This document shows, one piece after another, positions 33,640-36,807 of a stretch of 36,807 bases of DNA. The position numbers were made by a program, and so were the translations under genes. The notes under the pieces are model-generated. The model worked only from the letters and a program-made list of their open reading frames with translations. It was not told the origin of the DNA and did not search any database. How positions within the stretch are numbered: the stretch's first letter is position 1; every line of letters starts with the position of its first letter. The DNA comes from an uncultured Balneolaceae bacterium (GTDB lineage: Bacteria > Bacteroidota > Rhodothermia > Balneolales > Balneolaceae): the NCBI GenBank assembly GCA_913057825.1, contig CAJXOW010000034.1, positions 1 through 36,807 on the forward strand, read 5' to 3'.

Positions 33640-34890
33640 ATGAATATATTTGCTGTCATCATTTTAAGTGCTTTGTTATTGGAATTCGGGTTGAACCTGG
33701 TAGCCGACCTGTTGAATATTCGTCACCTGGAGACCGAGCTGCCCGGGGAGTTTTCGGATACGTATGACGAAGAAACCTATCGGCGATCACAGGAGTATAC
33801 GATCACCAATACGAAATTCGGGCTGTTGACCTCATCCTTCAATCTGGCCGTTGTGCTGATATTCTGGTTCGCCGGGGGATTTAATGAGCTCGATCAGTGG
33901 GTTCGGAATCTTGAGCTGGCCCGGATTTGGGATGGATTGATCTATATCGGGATTCTGGGTATCGCGCGTATGCTGATTGGTTTGCCGTTCAGCATTTATT
34001 CGACTTTTGTCATCGAAGAACGATTTGGATTTAATCGCACCACCCCTAAAACATTTATTCTGGATACGCTGAAAAGTATTGGGTTGGGTATTTTACTGGG
34101 GGGTCCCCTGTTGGCCGGCATCCTGGCCTTTTTCATGTACGGGGGATCGTATGCCTGGCTTTATGCCTGGGGTGTCGTTACGGCCTATACATTATTTATG
34201 CAGTACATTGCTCCGAATTGGATCATGCCGATTTTTAATAAATTCGAACCATTGGAAGACGGGGAGCTGCGCGAGTCGATTGAAAAGATGGCGGAAAGGG
34301 CCGAATTTCCGCTCCAGGGCGTTTTTGTAATGGATGGTTCACGTCGCTCGAGCAAATCTAACGCTTTTTTCACCGGCTTTGGTAAAAACAAGCGCATCGC
34401 TTTGTTTGATACGCTTATTGAAAAGCACAGCGTCCGGGAGCTGGTTGCGGTGTTGGCCCATGAAATAGGGCATTACAAGAAGAAGCATATTCACAAGAAT
34501 ATGGTGCTTGGCATACTGCAGACCGGCGTGATGTTTGGACTGCTTTCGATTTTTCTGCAAAGCCAGGGTCTCTTTGAAGCTTTCTACATGGAGCAGATGT
34601 CGGTCTACGCCGGACTTATATTTTTCGGATTGCTTTATACCCCGATCGACCTGATACTCTCGTTTTTCATGCAGGTGCTGTCCCGCAAACATGAATACGA
34701 GGCAGATGCATTCGCCGCACGGCTAATCGAAGACCCGGAGAATATGGTGCAAGCCCTGAAGCGCTTGTCAAAAGATAACCTGAGCAACTTGACGCCCCAT
34801 CCCTTCTACGTTACGTTGAACTATTCACATCCACCGACGCTGAAACGAATACGGGCTATTCGATCCAGCGGCTCGAGGCTCGAGGGATGA
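33640..34890 (+). CDS. M48 metalloprotease, Ste24/CAAX-protease type
   Basis: 416 residues. Membrane zinc protease of the M48A (Ste24p) type. An N-terminal membrane region with several helices (residues 1-200, including LLLEFGLNLVADLLNIRHL, typical of the M48-N domain) is followed by the catalytic HEIGH (274-278) and the third zinc ligand E354 in HEYEADAFAA. A second hydrophobic block lies between them. In bacteria the role is thought to be membrane-protein quality control rather than prenyl processing. The last residues, SSGSRLEG, are encoded by GGCTCGA heptamers of the adjacent repeat element, so the natural C-terminus has been replaced or extended. ATG at 33640. Confidence 0.93.
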   Translation: MNIFAVIILSALLLEFGLNLVADLLNIRHLETELPGEFSDTYDEETYRRSQEYTITNTKFGLLTSSFNLAVVLIFWFAGGFNELDQWVRNLELARIWDGLIYIGILGIARMLIGLPFSIYSTFVIEERFGFNRTTPKTFILDTLKSIGLGILLGGPLLAGILAFFMYGGSYAWLYAWGVVTAYTLFMQYIAPNWIMPIFNKFEPLEDGELRESIEKMAERAEFPLQGVFVMDGSRRSSKSNAFFTGFGKNKRIALFDTLIEKHSVRELVAVLAHEIGHYKKKHIHKNMVLGILQTGVMFGLLSIFLQSQGLFEAFYMEQMSVYAGLIFFGLLYTPIDLILSFFMQVLSRKHEYEADAFAARLIEDPENMVQALKRLSKDNLSNLTPHPFYVTLNYSHPPTLKRIRAIRSSGSRLEG

Positions 34891-35079
34891 GGCTCGAGGT
34901 TACCCCGCGGGTTTTCCAGTGTAAAGGAAGAGTTACTTATGAAGTGGTGGTTGTATGCGTTTTTAATAGTTGAAATCATTATAAAAGAAGCTGCCTCACC
35001 AACATTAATATTTGTAAGCAGTGGCCATGAATAACGGCAGGAAACAAACCTCCAGCCTCGAGCTTCGAACCTCCAGCGG
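34869..35079. repeat. Heptamer-bounded inverted-repeat element overlapping a gene end
   Basis: About 211 bp. The left array (34869-34900) holds units ggctcga, ggctcga, gggatga, ggctcga; it overlaps the last codons and stop of the M48 gene. The right array (35049-35079) is inverted: cctccagcctcgagcttcga then acctccagcgg. Interior motifs tttgtaagcagtggcc and gaataacgg correspond to inverted or direct counterparts in the 23597 element. The right array abuts the hairpin at the spmB stop. Confidence 0.78.
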
Positions 35080-35111
35080 CTAAAAAGTCCGCTCCGACGG
35101 ACTTTTTAGCC
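35078..35111. terminator. Hairpin containing the spmB stop codon
   Basis: A perfect 14-bp stem, ggctaaaaagtccg (35078-35091) with cggactttttagcc (35098-35111), loop ctccga. The spmB stop (35106-35108 on the minus strand) lies in the stem. The stem itself carries the T-run, so it could end the spmA-spmB transcript. It touches the heptamer array at 35079. Confidence 0.6.
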
Positions 35112-35630
35112 AAACAGCCAGGAGCAGAACGCGACGGCGGCGATGATGCCGGCGAGGTCTGCTATGAGCCCGGCTTGAACGGCGTATCGGGTTTTGCGGA
35201 TGTTGACGGCCCCGAAATAAACGGCCAGTACGTAGAAGGTGGTTTCGGTGGACCCGAACATAGTCGCAGCCATCTGGACGAAGATTGAATCTTCTCCGTA
35301 GGTTTTGATCATATCAGCCAACACGCCCAGCGAGCCGCTGCCGGTGAGCGGCCGGAAGACGGCCATGGGCAATACTTCAGCGGGAAACCCGACAAGTCCG
35401 AGCACCGGATCCAGCAAGCGGATGAACCAGTCCATCGCCCCGCTGGCGCGAAACATGCCGATTGCAAACAGGATAGCGACGAGATAGGGAATGATGCGAA
35501 CCCCGATTTCGAATCCCTCTTTGGCGCCTTCGACAAAAACCTCATAGACTTTGACCTTTTTGATTAGGCCGTAAAGAGGAAAAATGACAATCAAAATCGG
35601 AAGAATGAAAACGGAAATTGTTTCTAGCAT
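35106..35630 (-). CDS. spmB: SpmB-like nucleoside-recognition (Gate) domain membrane protein
   Basis: 174 residues. Hydrophobic protein of the spore maturation protein B family (Gate/nucleoside-recognition domain). Family features: IRIIPYLVAILFAIGMFRASG, LPMAVFRPLTGSGSLGV and MFGSTETTFYVLAVYFGAVN. In Bacillus SpmA and SpmB act in spore core dehydration; many non-sporulating bacteria carry the pair, where its role is unknown, with transport a plausible guess. ATG at 35630, 23 bp after spmA, so the two form a unit. A hairpin surrounds its stop codon. Confidence 0.9.
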   Translation of the reverse strand: MLETISVFILPILIVIFPLYGLIKKVKVYEVFVEGAKEGFEIGVRIIPYLVAILFAIGMFRASGAMDWFIRLLDPVLGLVGFPAEVLPMAVFRPLTGSGSLGVLADMIKTYGEDSIFVQMAATMFGSTETTFYVLAVYFGAVNIRKTRYAVQAGLIADLAGIIAAVAFCSWLFG

Positions 35631-35653
35631 GACGATCGAAATTTAAATATCGT

Positions 35654-36553
35654 TTATTGGTTGCGATGCCGGTATGCGAGCCATTTGGCAGCAGCGATTC
35701 CGACGATAGTGGACACGGTGGTAGCCATGATGATGGTGACCATGATCTGGTTGACTTCGGTGCCCATTATCGCCAGCAGGGTAACCGGGGGTAGCAATTG
35801 TACGCTGGAGGTGTTGATAGCCAGGAACATACACATCGCGTCGGTGGCCTGCTCGCGTTTGTCATTCAGTTTCTGCAGTTCTTCCATCGCTTTGATGCCC
35901 AACGGTGTTGCGGCATTGCCGAGTCCGAGGACATTGGCGGCCAGGTTCAGGCTGATGGCTCCATAAGCGGGGTGATCAGCCGGAATTCCCGGAAATAGAT
36001 ATTTGAGCCCGGGTTGAACCGCCCGATTGAGCACACGTATGAGGCCGCTTTCTTCGGCAATTTTCATCAGTCCCAGCCAAAGCGCCATGAGGCCGATGAG
36101 ACCGATAACCAGGTCCACGGCAAACTCGGCCATATTAAAGGCAGCCTCCGTAATCGCCCGCATTTTAACAAACCGTACCCGCGGGAGCATGATTTTCGTC
36201 GCACCGCTCCGGTAGTCGGCCTCCACAATAGTCGCTCTCAGGGTATCCTTGTTATCCGATTTTTGATTTTTGGCAACTTTTCGCCACAAATCGGGATGTC
36301 CCCCGCTAACGGGAATAATCAACTCGGACTGCTGCTTGCTGGGCCGCCAGGTCGCCCGGAACGTGGTGTCGAGATCCGGTATCCGATAAGAAACCCGTTG
36401 TTTCTGTTCGGGTTCCCGGTTGTCGGGAAAATCAACCTGGACCGGTTTGGCAATCCCGTTTTTGTAGGTGTTATGGATCAGATCGTAGCTATCCTGCACG
36501 GTGGCAAATACCAGGCTGAGGATGATCAGCCCGGCCCATATGTAATTTAGCAT
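35654..36553 (-). CDS. spmA: SpmA-like nucleoside-recognition domain membrane protein
   Basis: 299 residues from ATG 36553 (a TTG 27 codons upstream gives a hydrophilic leader that is unlikely). SpmA family: MLNYIWAGLIILSLVFATVQ is the first membrane helix, and the conserved region resumes at LIGLMALWLGLMKIAEESGL, with NLAANVLGLGNAATPLGIKA and AMCMFLAINTSSVQLLPPV as hallmarks. Typical SpmA is near 200 residues; here about 100 hydrophilic residues (about 35-135) are inserted after the first helix, a probable extracytoplasmic domain. It pairs with spmB 23 bp downstream. Substrate and function unknown in non-sporulators. Confidence 0.9.
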   Translation of the reverse strand: MLNYIWAGLIILSLVFATVQDSYDLIHNTYKNGIAKPVQVDFPDNREPEQKQRVSYRIPDLDTTFRATWRPSKQQSELIIPVSGGHPDLWRKVAKNQKSDNKDTLRATIVEADYRSGATKIMLPRVRFVKMRAITEAAFNMAEFAVDLVIGLIGLMALWLGLMKIAEESGLIRVLNRAVQPGLKYLFPGIPADHPAYGAISLNLAANVLGLGNAATPLGIKAMEELQKLNDKREQATDAMCMFLAINTSSVQLLPPVTLLAIMGTEVNQIMVTIIMATTVSTIVGIAAAKWLAYRHRNQ

Positions 36554-36683
36554 CGATCGGGAATCATTTTTTGAATTAGTGTATTTATTTGTAGGATAAA
36601 TGCGAAGGGCTGCTGGAATCCCTTCGTCATCCAATAGTATAGCAATTCAGCAGGATGAGTCCATAAAAACGGCGATATTTTCT

Positions 36684-36807
36684 TATATAAGAGGTCGTTG
36701 AGAAACCGGGCGGCGGTTCCGAAGCATAATAATTTTCTGGGTAGCAGGCAGTAATAACGGTAATCGTATACAGGGGCGATTAACCGTTCAATGCATTCAA
36801 CCGAAGA
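36684..36807. repeat. MITE-like palindromic element, copy D, cut by the window end
   Basis: Left end ataagaggtcgttgagaaac followed by cgggcggcggttcc matches the ends of copies B and C, with interior gaagcataataattttctgg as in copy B. The right half is beyond the window. The gap from 36554 to here holds only a small hairpin, cgaaggg/cccttcg (36603-36626), and presumably the spmA promoter. Ending inside a dispersed repeat is typical of a short-read contig break. Confidence 0.85.

Noticed and set aside
35106..36553. Sporulation locus
   Set aside because: SpmA/SpmB-like proteins are widespread in non-sporulators, and no other spore gene is in the window.

Overview
The window is a 36.8 kb piece of bacterial chromosome filled mostly with housekeeping genes. 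The gene content (long SecA, DnaX-YbaB-RecR cluster, an alpha-oxoamine synthase of the sphingolipid/sulfonolipid type, SpmA/SpmB-like membrane proteins in a non-sporulator, weak Shine-Dalgarno sites, acidic proteins) fits the Bacteroidota/Balneolota group, probably a halophilic or marine Balneolaceae-like organism. That placement is inference from protein texture, with no database search. Positions 6-29 match the Illumina P7 adapter, and the other end stops inside a dispersed repeat, so this is probably a complete assembly contig; the first bases are not genomic.

Layout. 30-1527: argS, cut at its 3' end by the adapter. 1528-2091: decayed and intact copies of a palindromic intergenic element. 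2092-5117: radC, a Nudix hydrolase, an ArsR-type regulator and a BCP-like peroxiredoxin. 5136-8261: topA and a small unknown gene. 8258-11305: a secreted M1-type metallopeptidase with a possible C-terminal beta-barrel. 11551-16934, all on the minus strand: an HsdR-N-like nuclease, an M24 peptidase, then dnaX-ybaB-recR (replication and recombination). 17211-19856: rpmH-rnpA-yidD-yidC (ribosome, tRNA maturation, membrane insertion). 20207-23563: secA. 23947-27904: a POT peptide transporter, mnmE and secG. 28091-31894: an MscS channel, an SRAP protein, and a DEAD-box-like protein with nearly all catalytic motifs eroded. 31915-36553: an alpha-oxoamine synthase, a Ste24-like M48 protease and the spmA-spmB pair.

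How the genes relate. YidC, YidD, SecA and SecG are parts of one protein-export and insertion system and lie within about 10 kb, though in separate transcription units. ArgS, MnmE, RnpA and RpmH serve translation; DnaX, RecR, RadC, TopA, SRAP and perhaps the HsdR-N protein serve DNA metabolism.

The least ordinary content is twofold. First, three families of non-coding intergenic elements: (i) MITE-like elements of about 170 bp with GC-rich terminal inverted repeats; (ii) elements of about 180-230 bp bounded by inverted arrays of a 7-bp unit, where the unit differs between elements and the arrays abut hairpins, often the hairpin carrying a gene's stop codon; (iii) short elements with conserved flanks and a central hairpin whose two arms change together. 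Second, an intact 520-residue pseudo-helicase that keeps the DEAD-box fold but has lost the residues for ATP hydrolysis.
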